DNA from: Sandaracinaceae bacterium
GTDB lineage: Bacteria > Myxococcota_A > Polyangia > Polyangiales > Houyiibacteriaceae
NCBI GenBank assembly: GCA_020633055.1
Contig: JACKEJ010000015.1
Coordinates: forward strand, 124,001-188,000
Direction of reading: 5' to 3'
Length of the DNA stretch: 64,000 nt
A program made the translations under genes and the position numbers. Numbering within the stretch: the stretch's first letter is position 1; each line of letters opens with the position of its first letter. Under the pieces are notes generated by a model. The model worked only from the letters and a program-made list of their open reading frames with translations, had not been told where the DNA came from and ran no database searches. Positions 8,090 through 17,029 of this stretch are shown here, piece by piece.

Positions 8090-9022
8090 TCAGAAGTCCT
8101 CGTTGAACTCGACGCGACCCAGCTCCTTGTCGAGCATGCGACGGTACATGGCGGGGCCGACGTAGCTGTAGAGACACACGCCCAACCATACGAGGTGCAC
8201 GAAGCCGCTCAGGCCAGGCGCCTCGAGGTCGAGCGCCGCTTGTGCGCCCGCCTGGAAGAGCGCGTAGGCCCCGACTAGCAAGATGATGGAGCGGTGGCTC
8301 TCGAGCGCCAGCAGGTAGGTGTTGACCCGAAACCACGTGCCGAGCAGCCAGCTCTCGCGCGCCTTGATGTCGCCCAACAGGCGAAGCGCACCTTCATCGT
8401 GAGGCGCGACCTCCAGCACCCACACGGCGTGGTCGCGGGCGCCTTCGATGTCGCCACGGCGCAGGAGGATGTCTCCCACCAACACCAGCGCGTCGTGATA
8501 CTCGGGCTGGAACGACAGCGCTTCACGCGCCAGTTCTTCCGCTTGTGCGACATCCCCGCGCTCGAGCGCCACCTCCCCCAGCAGGGTCAGGACGTTGGGG
8601 TCTTCGGGGCTGAACGCTCGCGCCTGCTCGAGGTAGCTGCGCGCCTCGTCGCGCTTGCCCTGCGCCAGCATGAGGGCCGCCAACCCAGTGCGCGCGTGGA
8701 CGCTCTCCGGCGAGAGGGCGAGCGCATGCTCGAAGTGTGTCCGGGCGTCCTTGAAGCGCCGCTCCAAGATGCAGACGCTACCCAGCACCTCGTAAGCGTT
8801 CGCGTACTCGGGGTCGAGGCCGATGGCCAGCTCCGCCTCGTAGCGCGCCGCCGCGAGGCGCTTCTTCCGCAGCAACGCCGACGCGAGGAGAGCGTGACCG
8901 GCGGGCACTTCGGGGAAGTGCAGGAGCGCATCACGCAGCGCGTGGATGGCGGCGTCCACGCGACCCATCTCGAGGTAGCGGACGGCCTGCTGCGTCTTCA
9001 TGTTGGCGAAGTGCGGGTTCAT
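8090..9022 (-). CDS. TPR protein with C-terminal membrane helices
   Basis: The 310-aa product contains about six tetratricopeptide repeats over residues 10-220 (for example YANAYEVLGSVCILERRF, YHDALVLVGDILLRRGD). Two hydrophobic helices follow (about 235-260 and 270-295) and a short acidic tail. TPR arrays mediate protein contacts, here on the cytoplasmic or periplasmic face of the membrane. Its ATG overlaps the stop of the preceding membrane protein gene by one base (TGATG). It is the last gene of a tightly packed three-gene operon with a membrane protein and an AAA+ ATPase. Confidence 0.85.
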   Translation of the reverse strand: MNPHFANMKTQQAVRYLEMGRVDAAIHALRDALLHFPEVPAGHALLASALLRKKRLAAARYEAELAIGLDPEYANAYEVLGSVCILERRFKDARTHFEHALALSPESVHARTGLAALMLAQGKRDEARSYLEQARAFSPEDPNVLTLLGEVALERGDVAQAEELAREALSFQPEYHDALVLVGDILLRRGDIEGARDHAVWVLEVAPHDEGALRLLGDIKARESWLLGTWFRVNTYLLALESHRSIILLVGAYALFQAGAQAALDLEAPGLSGFVHLVWLGVCLYSYVGPAMYRRMLDKELGRVEFNEDF

Positions 9023-9495
9023 CAGAGAGCGAACAGGAAGCGGGCGATCGGGCCCGATTCGACGAGGGCCGACGTCGAGAGGAAGAAGATGGCCAACAGG
9101 AACCAGAGACCGTTGCGCACCTCGCCGCCGACGTACGTGAACAGCGCGAAACTGCGGCTCTGCCACGTGAAGACGAAGTAGGCAGGGAGCATGCGCGCGA
9201 CGCGGACTCCGATGCGCACGTAGGGCAGCGTCCACGTGGGGAACACCTCGGCCCGATGCAGCACGGAGATGCCGACGATGAGGACAAGCATGCCCACCAG
9301 GATGGCCACCAGCGCGGCGACCTCGCGACGGCGGGTGGCGCTCCCCATCGCGAACGCGTTGAGCGCGAGCCACGTGCCCCCCACGAGCGACCCGGCCACC
9401 ATGAGGGCCAGGAAGGGCCAGAGGGGGTTCACGACGACCCTCTCGAGAGGGCCGCGCGTCGGCTCGTCGACGATGTGGTACGTCGCCTGCCTCAT
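9022..9495 (-). CDS. Integral membrane protein, middle gene of AAA+ operon
   Basis: The product is 157 aa with about four transmembrane helices (for example FLALMVAGSLVGGTWLALNA, VAALVAILVGMLVLIVGISV, YFVFTW, LWFLLAIFFLSTSALV). The start ATG at 9493-9495 overlaps the stop of the AAA+ gene (ATGA), and its stop overlaps the start of the TPR gene. Such double coupling implies fixed stoichiometry, so it may be the membrane platform of a complex containing the ATPase and TPR protein. No family recognised. Confidence 0.8.
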   Translation of the reverse strand: MRQATYHIVDEPTRGPLERVVVNPLWPFLALMVAGSLVGGTWLALNAFAMGSATRRREVAALVAILVGMLVLIVGISVLHRAEVFPTWTLPYVRIGVRVARMLPAYFVFTWQSRSFALFTYVGGEVRNGLWFLLAIFFLSTSALVESGPIARFLFAL

Positions 9496-10859
9496 CCACG
9501 CCCCTTCTTGCCGTGCTTGTCCAAGAAGCGCAGCACCTCTTCGTACTGCCCGCCCGCGTCCGCGTAGCGCGCGTGATTGCGCGCCGTCGAGAGCCACTCG
9601 GCCGTGGTGCTCTTTACGTCCTTCACCGCGTCCAGCAGCATCTGCTGCGAGATGCGCACCTCGTCGGCGCGATCCAGCGAGAGCTCGATGGCGATGTCGG
9701 CGGCCGTGTCCACCACGGCCTCGAGGTCCGCGCCGCTGTAGCCCTGGGTCTGCTTGGCGAGGAGCTGCACGTCCACGTCGTCCGTGAGGGGGCGTTCGCA
9801 AAAGTGCAGTGACAGGATGGAGGCGCGCGCCTCGCGGTCGGGGGGCGGCACGAACAGCACGCGGTCGAAGCGCCCGGGCCGACGGAACGCGCTGTCCACG
9901 GCCCACGGGGTGTTGGTGGCGCCGAGCACCAGCACGCCGGAGTTGTTGCGCGCGAAGCCATCCATCTCCGACAAGAACGCGCTGACCAGCTTGGCCGACT
10001 CGTTGTTGCGCGAGAAGCGTCGGCTCCCGGCGAGCGCCTCCAGCTCGTCGAAGAACAAGATGGACGGCGTCTTGGAGCGGGCCTTCTCGAACAGCGCAGA
10101 GAGCTTCCGCTCGGACTCGCCGATGTACATGTCGAGCACGTCCGAGATGGAGACGCTCAGACACGTGGCGTCACACTCGCCAGCCGTGGCGCGCGCGATC
10201 AGCGTCTTGCCGCAGCCCGGCGGGCCGTAGAGCAGGATGCCCCCGCCGGCGCGGCGCTTGAAGCGCTCGAAGAGCGAGGGCTTCTGAAACGGAAGGATGA
10301 TGCGCCGGCGGATCTGCTGCTTGAGGTCTTCGAGGCCACCCACGTCCGCGAACGTGATGGGCTCCTCGGGGGGCGCGAGCGCGCGGTCCAGCTCGAGCAC
10401 GTCCGCGTCGTCGTTGTGGATGACGCGCAGGGCGGGGCGCCCCGGTCGTCCGTCGGCCGCCTGGGTGGCAGGCACCACACGCGCGCCCAAGAGCGCCGCC
10501 AGCCCCGGGTCCTCGAGCGTGGCGTTCTCCCGCACGGCTGCCCGGTAGGCCGCCTGCCCCTCCTCGTTGCGCCCCAGGGCCGCCAGCGCGCGGGCGCGGA
10601 ACAGAAGTCCCAAGGCCCCCTCGGTCGGCGCCGCGTGCAGCGCGGCCTTCGCGTCCCCGACAGCCAAGAGGGCGCGACACATCTCCACGGCGTCTTCAGC
10701 ACGCGAGAAGTGCGTGGGGTCCGAGTCTCTCGCGAGGGCCGCGGCGCGCGCGTCGTCTCCACCTTCGCGCAGCGCCCGCACCACGACCGCCCGGAGCGCG
10801 CCATTTTCGGGGGTCGCCGCGAGGGCGTGTTGCAGTGCCTCCAAGCTTGCAGAGTCCAT
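9492..10859 (-). CDS. AAA+ ATPase with N-terminal TPR-like region
   Basis: The product is 455 aa. Residues 1-140 are Ala-rich helical repeats of TPR type. Residues 170-420 form one AAA+ module of the CDC48/FtsH/katanin class: VGGLEDLK entry motif, Walker A GPPGCGKT (212-219), Walker B ILFFDE (267-272), sensor-1 GATN (313-316), and the SRH with arginine-finger motif RRPGRFDR (326-333). A pore-loop-like MYIGESE occurs at 244-250. There is no protease domain, so it is likely an unfoldase or remodelling motor. It is first in an operon with a four-helix membrane protein and a TPR membrane protein, which suggests it works at the membrane on clients chosen by TPR domains. Confidence 0.92.
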   Translation of the reverse strand: MDSASLEALQHALAATPENGALRAVVVRALREGGDDARAAALARDSDPTHFSRAEDAVEMCRALLAVGDAKAALHAAPTEGALGLLFRARALAALGRNEEGQAAYRAAVRENATLEDPGLAALLGARVVPATQAADGRPGRPALRVIHNDDADVLELDRALAPPEEPITFADVGGLEDLKQQIRRRIILPFQKPSLFERFKRRAGGGILLYGPPGCGKTLIARATAGECDATCLSVSISDVLDMYIGESERKLSALFEKARSKTPSILFFDELEALAGSRRFSRNNESAKLVSAFLSEMDGFARNNSGVLVLGATNTPWAVDSAFRRPGRFDRVLFVPPPDREARASILSLHFCERPLTDDVDVQLLAKQTQGYSGADLEAVVDTAADIAIELSLDRADEVRISQQMLLDAVKDVKSTTAEWLSTARNHARYADAGGQYEEVLRFLDKHGKKGRG

Positions 10860-10948
10860 CGGCGCAGCTTCTGTTGAACGGGGCGGTGCTTGTCAAGCGT
10901 TCTGGGCCGGTCGCTGGCGGAGCCTCCCGGAGGGACGCTCACCCGCAG

Positions 10949-12187
10949 TCACGCGCGCTCGGGGTCCGACCACTCGACCAGGTAGCCTTGTGCGCGAAAC
11001 ACGTCCTCCAGCTCGGACAGGACGGCGGAGTCATGATGGGTGGGCGCGTAGACCAGGAACCCCACCGCCTGGTCGACCAACGGGCCAGCGTTGTCGTCGA
11101 CGAGCCAAGACACTGCGACCCGCCCGGCGAGCGCTGGTACGAACAGCGTGGTGGTGCGGCTGTCCAAGTCGTTCATTGTCGACCGGGCGTCGTGGACTCC
11201 CAGACCGTTGAGCGCGCAGAGCAGCTCCTCGCCGTCGCTCGCGTCCTCGCGGATGGGGACCGCGCGACCATGGCGCGCGCCGCTGGTCGGTTCCACGTAC
11301 AGGAGCCCCTCGACGCCAGTCGCGCGTCGTCGCACGACCGAGCCCACGGCCGTCCAGAAGCCCTCGTGGACCTCGACGCGGTCGTCGTTGCGCGGGAGGA
11401 AGAACGTCCACTCCGGGTTCGCGGGCACCGCGACGAAGATGTCCCCGTCCAGCGTGTCGGCGAGCTGCACGGCGCCCACGCTGTCCCGCTTGTCGAGCAC
11501 ATCCGCAGAGCGATCCCAGAAGAAGTAGAGTTCGCGCTGCAGCCGCTCGGCGTCGAGTTGGTCCAGGACTTCGCGCGGCGCATGGACACGAACGAAGCCG
11601 TTCACCGTCGCCGCGCCCCACCGACGGGCGAAGCTCACGTAGTCGTTCGGTAGACCCCCGATGCGTTCACGCAACGGCCCCACGTCGAGGCCCACCATGG
11701 GAGCCGCTTCGTAGAGGGCGTCCGGCAGCGCGGTGGCCGGACGCCCTGCCGGACGAACGGCCACGGGCAAATAGTCGGCCGCGTGCGTCAACGGCGCAGG
11801 CAGGCGCTGCAGCGCCGCGTCGTGCAGCCAGCCCATGAGCCCATCACCGAGCGCCGCCCACTTCGTCCCTACCCCGCCCGCGTGCTCCACGGGCCAGTAG
11901 CGGGCCCCGTCTCGACGAAACACGGTCGTGTAGGCCATCGACGTCCGCCTGCCCGATTCTGGGCGCTCTGGAAAGCGTTGCGCGTGGTCCCAGCGCAGGT
12001 GCACGGCGAAGTCGTCGTTCTCGACGGCGTAGAGAAACGGGAACGGGGCTAACTCCGGGAACGCGGCCTCGAGCCGCTTCCGCAGAGCCAACGTCTCATC
12101 GGTCCACGACAGCCCTTCCAACGGCGGTACGGCGGCGGGCGTCTGCGATCCACGAAGCAGCGAGCGGAACCGGTCGAAGATGCTCAC
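10949..12187 (-). CDS. SUKH (SMI1/KNR4) domain protein
   Basis: The product is 412 aa from a GTG at 12185-12187; upstream sequence in frame lacks coding character. The middle (about 165-320) contains a SUKH-type signature, 'LPNDYVSFARRWGAATVNGFVRVHAP', here quoted only in part as LPNDYVSFARRWG, followed by beta strands and the LYFFWDRSAD segment. SUKH domains commonly act as immunity proteins against diverse toxins or as protein-interaction modules. The C-terminal 100 residues (PALAGRVAVSWLVDDNAGPL) form an additional alpha/beta domain. No cognate toxin gene is adjacent. Confidence 0.72.
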   Translation of the reverse strand: MSIFDRFRSLLRGSQTPAAVPPLEGLSWTDETLALRKRLEAAFPELAPFPFLYAVENDDFAVHLRWDHAQRFPERPESGRRTSMAYTTVFRRDGARYWPVEHAGGVGTKWAALGDGLMGWLHDAALQRLPAPLTHAADYLPVAVRPAGRPATALPDALYEAAPMVGLDVGPLRERIGGLPNDYVSFARRWGAATVNGFVRVHAPREVLDQLDAERLQRELYFFWDRSADVLDKRDSVGAVQLADTLDGDIFVAVPANPEWTFFLPRNDDRVEVHEGFWTAVGSVVRRRATGVEGLLYVEPTSGARHGRAVPIREDASDGEELLCALNGLGVHDARSTMNDLDSRTTTLFVPALAGRVAVSWLVDDNAGPLVDQAVGFLVYAPTHHDSAVLSELEDVFRAQGYLVEWSDPERA

Positions 12188-12220
12188 GGTCCGTGGGTGT
12201 AGCACGCGGGCCGGCCGACC

Positions 12221-12388
12221 ATGTGCTTGGTCGCGCAGGACATCCTTTGCGCGGACACCGACGTGACCCAAGCCGCGCTCACGACGGGGCCTGTGGACCT
12301 CCTCGCTGCGGCGGTGGACCCCGAGGTCGTCACGGTTCGTGGGCTGCCCGTCCAGGCGACACGTGCCACGGGAGTCGCGGTCTGCTAG
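12221..12388 (+). CDS. Possible small ORF (55 aa)
   Basis: An open frame from ATG 12221 to TAG 12386-12388 lies between the divergent SUKH and YcxB-like genes. It contains three Cys and has normal codon use for this genome, but no ribosome binding site is clear and the sequence resembles the tail of a larger exported protein. It may be a gene remnant. An in-frame stop at 12200 prevents a longer upstream extension. Confidence 0.22.
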   Translation: MCLVAQDILCADTDVTQAALTTGPVDLLAAAVDPEVVTVRGLPVQATRATGVAVC

Positions 12389-12400
12389 CGTCGGCCGCGC

Positions 12401-12973
12401 ATGGAGATCGAAATCACGTTCGCGGACATGGTGCGCGCTACTTGGGTCCGTTTGGGGAAGGCGGCCTGGTTGCTGACCGTGTTCACGTGTTCCGGCGTCG
12501 GACATCTCGTACTAGGCGAGAACGTGGTCTTGGGCACGTTGTTCACGTCGATTCCCTTCTTCCTGCTGCTCGTGACGTATCAGGCCTATTCGCGTCTGGA
12601 CGCGACGCACCGACGCGTCCAGACGCGCGTGGACAGCACGGGCGTGCATGTGCGCTCTGGAGCGTCGTCGAGCGACGTCGGGTTTGGCGACATTGTGCGC
12701 GTCCGCTGGACGGAGCACGTGGTGCTGTTGGTCCTGGCGAGCGGCGGTGTGTCGGTGGTGCTGACCCGGGGTCTGGACGAAGAATCGGCGCGCACGCTGC
12801 GGCAAGCGGTCGAGAGCCGCATCGACCGGCCCACGTCCGTATTGAAGGTCGTCGTCGCCATCGTGACGCTGATCCTAGTGTTCGTTTGGCTCTGGACCAC
12901 CGTGGCCGAACACACGCGGCCCGTGACGCGCGACGACGCAGACGAGTCCATGGCACACGACCGCGAACCGTGA
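12401..12973 (+). CDS. YcxB-like membrane protein
   Basis: The product is 190 aa. Two N-terminal membrane helices (about 20-38 and 42-62) are followed by a soluble domain with the YcxB-like pattern (STGVHVRSGASSSDVGFGD, IVRVRWTEHVVLLVLASGG), and a third hydrophobic helix lies at about 148-168. The family is widespread and of unknown function, and sometimes appears beside immunity-type genes. A hairpin with stem ACCGTG/CACGGT overlaps the stop codon, but no T-run follows, so I do not call a terminator. Confidence 0.75.
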   Translation: MEIEITFADMVRATWVRLGKAAWLLTVFTCSGVGHLVLGENVVLGTLFTSIPFFLLLVTYQAYSRLDATHRRVQTRVDSTGVHVRSGASSSDVGFGDIVRVRWTEHVVLLVLASGGVSVVLTRGLDEESARTLRQAVESRIDRPTSVLKVVVAIVTLILVFVWLWTTVAEHTRPVTRDDADESMAHDREP

Positions 12974-13013
12974 GCACGGTCGCTCCGCTACGGCGCGGTC
13001 CGTGACGCAACGC

Positions 13014-13505
13014 CTACGGGCCCGGGGCCTGGTGCGCTTCTTCGATCCAGCCCTCGAGCGTGCCCGCGACGTGGCGGGCCCACTGGGGCGTGCGGCCCGA
13101 GAGTGACGCGGCCGTGCGCACGCCCTCCTCGACGTTGCGGGCGATGGTGCGCTTGCCCCGCAGCGGCGAGACCAGGTTGAGCCCGGTGAGGAAGCCGCGC
13201 GCGGCGCTCACCCAGAAGCCCTCGCCGGGGAGCACGACGATGGTCGCCGTGACCGCGCTGTCGAGAGAGCGTGAGACCTCGTTGGCCCGGCGCTGCGCGA
13301 CGGTGTCCGGCAGGGAGAGCCCGTGCGCCACCACGTTGAGCGCGATGATCCCCTCGCGGTGCTGGGCCGAGAGGGAGAGCGCGTACGTGAGCGAGCGGTC
13401 GAGGTTCTCGACCGTGATGGTGTCGGTCCAGAGCAGCACGTGGAGGTTGCCGTCACTCGCCTGAATGAGGCCGGGATGAGAGGTGCGAACCACGGTCCCT
13501 ATCAT
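13014..13505 (-). CDS. Conserved-looking hypothetical alpha/beta protein
   Basis: The product is 163 aa from ATG 13503-13505; the frame extends upstream but only with Arg/Ala-rich non-coding character. It has alternating strands and helices (LHVLLWTDTITVENLD, REGIIALNVVAHGLSLP, ATIVVLPGEGFWVSAARGF), broadly similar in layout to STAS-type or anti-sigma-antagonist-like folds seen in myxobacteria. That resemblance is by pattern only. It lies 47 bp downstream of the DAPG-hydrolase-family gene on the same strand, so the pair may be co-transcribed. Confidence 0.6.
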   Translation of the reverse strand: MIGTVVRTSHPGLIQASDGNLHVLLWTDTITVENLDRSLTYALSLSAQHREGIIALNVVAHGLSLPDTVAQRRANEVSRSLDSAVTATIVVLPGEGFWVSAARGFLTGLNLVSPLRGKRTIARNVEEGVRTAASLSGRTPQWARHVAGTLEGWIEEAHQAPGP

Positions 13506-13552
13506 GGGACAAACGCACCCGAGAACCAAGCACGTTCCGACCTCGCCCTGGG

Positions 13553-14188
13553 TCAGCGCTCGGCCGCGAACAGCCCGGGCAAGAAGTGCTCGAGGTTGCC
13601 CACCTCTTCCACGTTGTGCAGCAGCCAAGCACGCGCATGCGCCTCGTCGAACGCGACGCGGCGGAGCGCACGCTGCACGAACGCCAGGCCGCGCGGGAGG
13701 TTCGGCCCGATGGTGATGGAGTTCTCGTAGCGCGTTCCCCCCGGCACACGTCGCCACGTGTAGTCCATGGCCGCCATGCCCGACACGCCGTGGAAGCGCG
13801 GCCGATGCGCAAAGCCCCCTTCGTCCAAGCGCACCACGTCCGTCAGCACGTTCACGCGGTACCTCGGGTCTCGGCCGAGCACCTCGTGGATCAAGAACAC
13901 CGACCCCACGCCGTCAGCCCCCGGCGGCGTCTTCTCGTAGCGGTGCTCCACGTGGTCGCGCGGGTGCCACACCCGGTAGCGCGGATAGGCGCGCCCTTCG
14001 ATGTCGACCGTGCCGCGCATGTTGCGGAACCACCAGACCAGCATCTCGGGCGTCACCCCGTACAGCACGTCGTGCACGATGGACGCGCGCATCCGGCCGC
14101 GCTCGTCGAAGTCCAGCGTCGTCTCGGCAGACGCGAGGGGCTTCATGGTCCAAGGGACCGGGATGGGCTCGGGCAGCGCCGCGGGCAT
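13553..14188 (-). CDS. DAPG-hydrolase/PhlG-family protein
   Basis: The product is 211 aa from ATG 14186-14188 (a longer start at 14260 exists but adds a non-conserved Arg/His-rich stretch). The central part has the family layout: VTPEMLVWWFRNM, YPRYRVWHPRDHVEH, FLIHEVLG, RFHGVSGMAAMDYTW. The Trp-rich 'MLVWWF' and the His/Glu residues of WHPRDH and IHE match the Zn-dependent 2,4-diacetylphloroglucinol/phloretin hydrolases, which cleave C-C bonds of acylated phenols. The substrate here is unknown. A gene of unknown function follows closely on the same strand. Confidence 0.68.
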   Translation of the reverse strand: MPAALPEPIPVPWTMKPLASAETTLDFDERGRMRASIVHDVLYGVTPEMLVWWFRNMRGTVDIEGRAYPRYRVWHPRDHVEHRYEKTPPGADGVGSVFLIHEVLGRDPRYRVNVLTDVVRLDEGGFAHRPRFHGVSGMAAMDYTWRRVPGGTRYENSITIGPNLPRGLAFVQRALRRVAFDEAHARAWLLHNVEEVGNLEHFLPGLFAAER

Positions 14189-14279
14189 GCGGGGCGATTC
14201 TAACAGCAGGACGAGACGCGTGTGGGCGCTCGCGCGGCCATGTATGCTCGCCCGGCGCACGGGGGCGGTCTCCTCGTCG

Positions 14280-15209
14280 ATGGGAGCGATGATGGGAATG
14301 ACGGTTCGGCTGGTGTTGCTCGTGTTGGGTGTGGCTCTGCTCGTCTACCTGTATCTGCACAAGCGTCGTGAGGCCGCGCCTGACGACGAGCCCGAGAGGG
14401 GCACCGGAGACGAGCTGGACCCCACGGACGAGCGCCGCTTCGTGCACATCGACCACGAGGAGCTCATCGAGGGCAGCTGGGAGTTCTTCCTGCCCACGCT
14501 TCAGCGCCTGCTGCGCGCCGAGAACGTGGCGTTCGACGCCGTGGTGTCCAACGGAGACGACGTGCGTGAGGTGCACCTCGACGGCGAGCTGCTGTGGCGC
14601 GTCACCGCCGAAGAGGTGTCCGAGGAGACCGCCACGTCGGGCCTGGTGTGGCTGGCCCGCGCCGTGAACCGGCGCCTCGAAGCAGCCGGGTCCCCCCAGC
14701 GCTTCTACTTCACGGACGGCTGGAACGACCTCGGTGGGACGCTGCTGACGCCCGCCGAGTTCGAGCGTCTCACCGCAGGGGACTGGGCCGAATCACTATG
14801 GAGCGCCGACGACCGGCTCCCGCTGAGCGCGCCCATCGACGTGCGGCACATGCTCTTGGCCATGGGCCCGTACGCCGGCGCAGGGGGCGGGGTGTTTCTC
14901 TACGTGCGAATCCCCGGCGACATCGGACCGATCGACCGTGGTCGCCTGTACGAGGACCCGCTCGACGAGGCGCTCCTGGCCGAGGGGCTCGGGAGCGTGA
15001 CTGGCGGGGGTACACAGCTGGGGGCCGATGGATCGATCACGTACTGCGGCATCGACGTCGCCGTGACCGACCGCAACCGCGGCCTCGCGTGCGTGCTCCG
15101 CGTGATGCGCGAGCTGGGCGCGCCCGAGGGAACGGTCGTCGAAGAGAGCGGCCCACCGCTGGTGGAGCACGCCGTGTGGGGTCAGGAAGGGCCGAGCCAG
15201 CTGCATTGA
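14280..15209 (+). CDS. Membrane-anchored hypothetical protein
   Basis: The product is 309 aa; ATGs at 14280, 14289, 14292 and 14298 are all possible. One N-terminal transmembrane helix (VRLVLLVLGVALLVYLYL) with a positive stop-transfer tail places the bulk of the protein in the cytoplasm. The middle region (about 40-170) is acidic alpha/beta. The C-terminal domain (about 215-300; VTGGGTQLGADGSITYCGID, LRVMRELGAPEGTVVEE) has the shape of a small ferredoxin-like domain often found near immunity-type genes. Function unknown. Confidence 0.65.
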   Translation: MGAMMGMTVRLVLLVLGVALLVYLYLHKRREAAPDDEPERGTGDELDPTDERRFVHIDHEELIEGSWEFFLPTLQRLLRAENVAFDAVVSNGDDVREVHLDGELLWRVTAEEVSEETATSGLVWLARAVNRRLEAAGSPQRFYFTDGWNDLGGTLLTPAEFERLTAGDWAESLWSADDRLPLSAPIDVRHMLLAMGPYAGAGGGVFLYVRIPGDIGPIDRGRLYEDPLDEALLAEGLGSVTGGGTQLGADGSITYCGIDVAVTDRNRGLACVLRVMRELGAPEGTVVEESGPPLVEHAVWGQEGPSQLH

Positions 15210-15251
15210 AGGGACGACCGGGTCTGTCTACTTGGCTGCATGGCCGGGGAC

Positions 15252-15851
15252 CTACATCACCTGCGTGACGGTCTCTATGCGACCCGTGCTCGGGTCGTGG
15301 AACACGAACACGGCGCCGTCGTCGTGGAAGTAGTCGCGCACCGGCACTTCGCCCAAGAACACCAACGGACCGTTCGGGCCGATGGGCCACTTCGCCGCTT
15401 GGATCCACCTGGGCGGCCGCTTCAGGTACCGGAAGCGCTGGAGCAGCTGTTCGCGCAGCCACGTGACCAGAGCCTTCCCGCTGCGCCCCTCCGCGTGCGG
15501 GAGGAGCTCTGCCGCGAGCCACGCCGTCCGCACGTCGAGCCACTTGGGCTGCGCACGCAGGAGCGCATCGAAGAGTTCGTACGCCGCATGAGACGGGACG
15601 TACGACACGCCGCGCGCGTCGAGCAAGAAGCGGCACAGCCCCTCGGCGTTCAGCACACCACCAGGGTCTTCCACGTCGCATTCGAGCAGGAAGTGGAAGA
15701 ACGTGCCCGCCCCCACGTACTCGGGCGGATGCACCCCAGGGGCCATCAGGAACGCCTCGAGCCCGCCGTCGGTGTAGAGCCGCTTGTGGAAGTCCGCAGG
15801 GGTCATGCGCCCCTCCACGAACGCCACGATGATGTCCAGTGGGTCACTCAT
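15252..15851 (-). CDS. Immunity-like hypothetical protein
   Basis: The product is 199 aa from ATG 15849-15851. The N-terminal half is helical (DPLDIIVAFVEGRMTPADF, CRFLLDARGVSYVP). The C-terminal half (about 140-199) has the pattern 'PPRWIQ...WP...GPLVFLGEV...GAVFVFHDPSTGRIETV', a compact domain I associate with YwqG-like and other immunity-type proteins. No toxin is nearby. It is convergent with the preceding gene and divergent from the beta-propeller gene. Confidence 0.6.
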   Translation of the reverse strand: MSDPLDIIVAFVEGRMTPADFHKRLYTDGGLEAFLMAPGVHPPEYVGAGTFFHFLLECDVEDPGGVLNAEGLCRFLLDARGVSYVPSHAAYELFDALLRAQPKWLDVRTAWLAAELLPHAEGRSGKALVTWLREQLLQRFRYLKRPPRWIQAAKWPIGPNGPLVFLGEVPVRDYFHDDGAVFVFHDPSTGRIETVTQVM

Positions 15852-15959
15852 GCCGCGCGGAGTGTAGCGACAGACGAAGTTGAGCGTCGGGACAACGCCC
15901 CTCGGTCCGTGGTAGCGGTGAGGGTTGCAGGACCCCAGCGTCCCGTGGCGCACCACCAC

Positions 15960-15966
15960 AAGGAGG
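15960..15966 (+). promoter_or_regulatory. Strong Shine-Dalgarno site
   Basis: AAGGAGG lies four bases before GTG 15971 and decides that start. It is one of the few full-strength ribosome binding sites in the window. Confidence 0.8.
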
Positions 15967-15970
15967 AACC

Positions 15971-16942
15971 GTGAGCGTCCGCATCGAAGTCGACCGTATC
16001 GAGGCGGTGCCACCGAGGCACTTGGTCCGCGCCTTTCACGGCGCAGGCTGGGTCGTGACGGCCTCGTGGAACAAGGACCAGGTGCAGGTCACGGGCCTCG
16101 ACGGCAGGCCTCGCGACCTACCGACGTCCGGCCTCATGGCCCTCGACGTCTCGGCGAACGGCGATGTGCTCCTGCTCGAACCACACCCCAGGGGCCCGGT
16201 GAGAACGGACGGCCCGCCCACGCGGATTCGGCTGGTGCCGCGGTCGGGGTCGGCATCGACCGTGTCTGCGCACGCCATTCGCTCGCTGCGCTTCGACAGC
16301 GAGTTTGGTGGTGCGGTGGCGTTCGGTCCAGCGGGGACGGCATGGTTGAGCGGGTGCGACATCCGCAAGGAGGAGGGCATCTGGCTCGGGCTGGTCGACT
16401 TGGCGAAGGGCAAGCTGGTGACGAGCACCACGCTCCCCGACCCCTACCCGGGTCAGGTGTGGCTGCATCGCGGCGACTCTGCGGAATCCGTCTTGCTCTA
16501 CCTCGGCGCCGGCCAACACGGCCAGTGGCAGTATCTGGTCTCGCGCCGAGCCGGTGCGCTCGTGTGGCGACAGCTCGGCTCGGGTGACGAGACTACTCCG
16601 GCGTCGTTCGCAGCAGATGGATCACAGTTCACGGCGGCGGTGGACTGGTCGAAGCCCACCCTGGTGACTGGCCGCCCGGGGGACGGATCCATCCTCCGGT
16701 CGGTCCGCCTGCCATACCCACGCGGATACGTGATGAGCGCGTTCGACACGGGCGAGCACATCGTGGTCGCGCACCCCAAGCCTCGGCTGGACGTGTTCGA
16801 CCGGGAGACCCTCGAACCTGCCGGTTCCATCACGCTTGGGCACGACCTCGATGGAGACACCCGGTTCGATGCGGGCCGCTTCGTGTCGGTCGTAAACGTC
16901 GGAGGAGAGCGCAACTGGATGATGTGGCGCATCGTCAGGTAG
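15971..16942 (+). CDS. Beta-propeller-like hypothetical protein
   Basis: The product is 323 aa with a GTG start set by AAGGAGG at 15960-15966. There is no signal peptide. The sequence is made of repeated strand pairs with the alternation 'V.AxG.vxLLx' (LMALDVSANGDVLLLE, GGAVAFGPAGTAWLSG, GEHIVVAHPKPRLDVFDRET), typical of a WD40/Kelch-like propeller of six to seven blades. Such cytoplasmic propellers are usually binding scaffolds. No partner is evident. Confidence 0.65.
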   Translation: MSVRIEVDRIEAVPPRHLVRAFHGAGWVVTASWNKDQVQVTGLDGRPRDLPTSGLMALDVSANGDVLLLEPHPRGPVRTDGPPTRIRLVPRSGSASTVSAHAIRSLRFDSEFGGAVAFGPAGTAWLSGCDIRKEEGIWLGLVDLAKGKLVTSTTLPDPYPGQVWLHRGDSAESVLLYLGAGQHGQWQYLVSRRAGALVWRQLGSGDETTPASFAADGSQFTAAVDWSKPTLVTGRPGDGSILRSVRLPYPRGYVMSAFDTGEHIVVAHPKPRLDVFDRETLEPAGSITLGHDLDGDTRFDAGRFVSVVNVGGERNWMMWRIVR

Positions 16943-17029
16943 AGCTACCCGTGTGCGTCATTGCTCGTGGAATCTCCGCACCGCAGTCGGCGTTGCCGGG
17001 GCGCCGTGATACGCTGTCACGCGGAGCAC

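Noticed and set aside
12966..12981. Hairpin ACCGTG-AG-CACGGT at the end of the YcxB-like gene as a terminator
   Set aside because: The stem is short, the loop has only two bases and no T-run follows; may be chance in GC-rich sequence.
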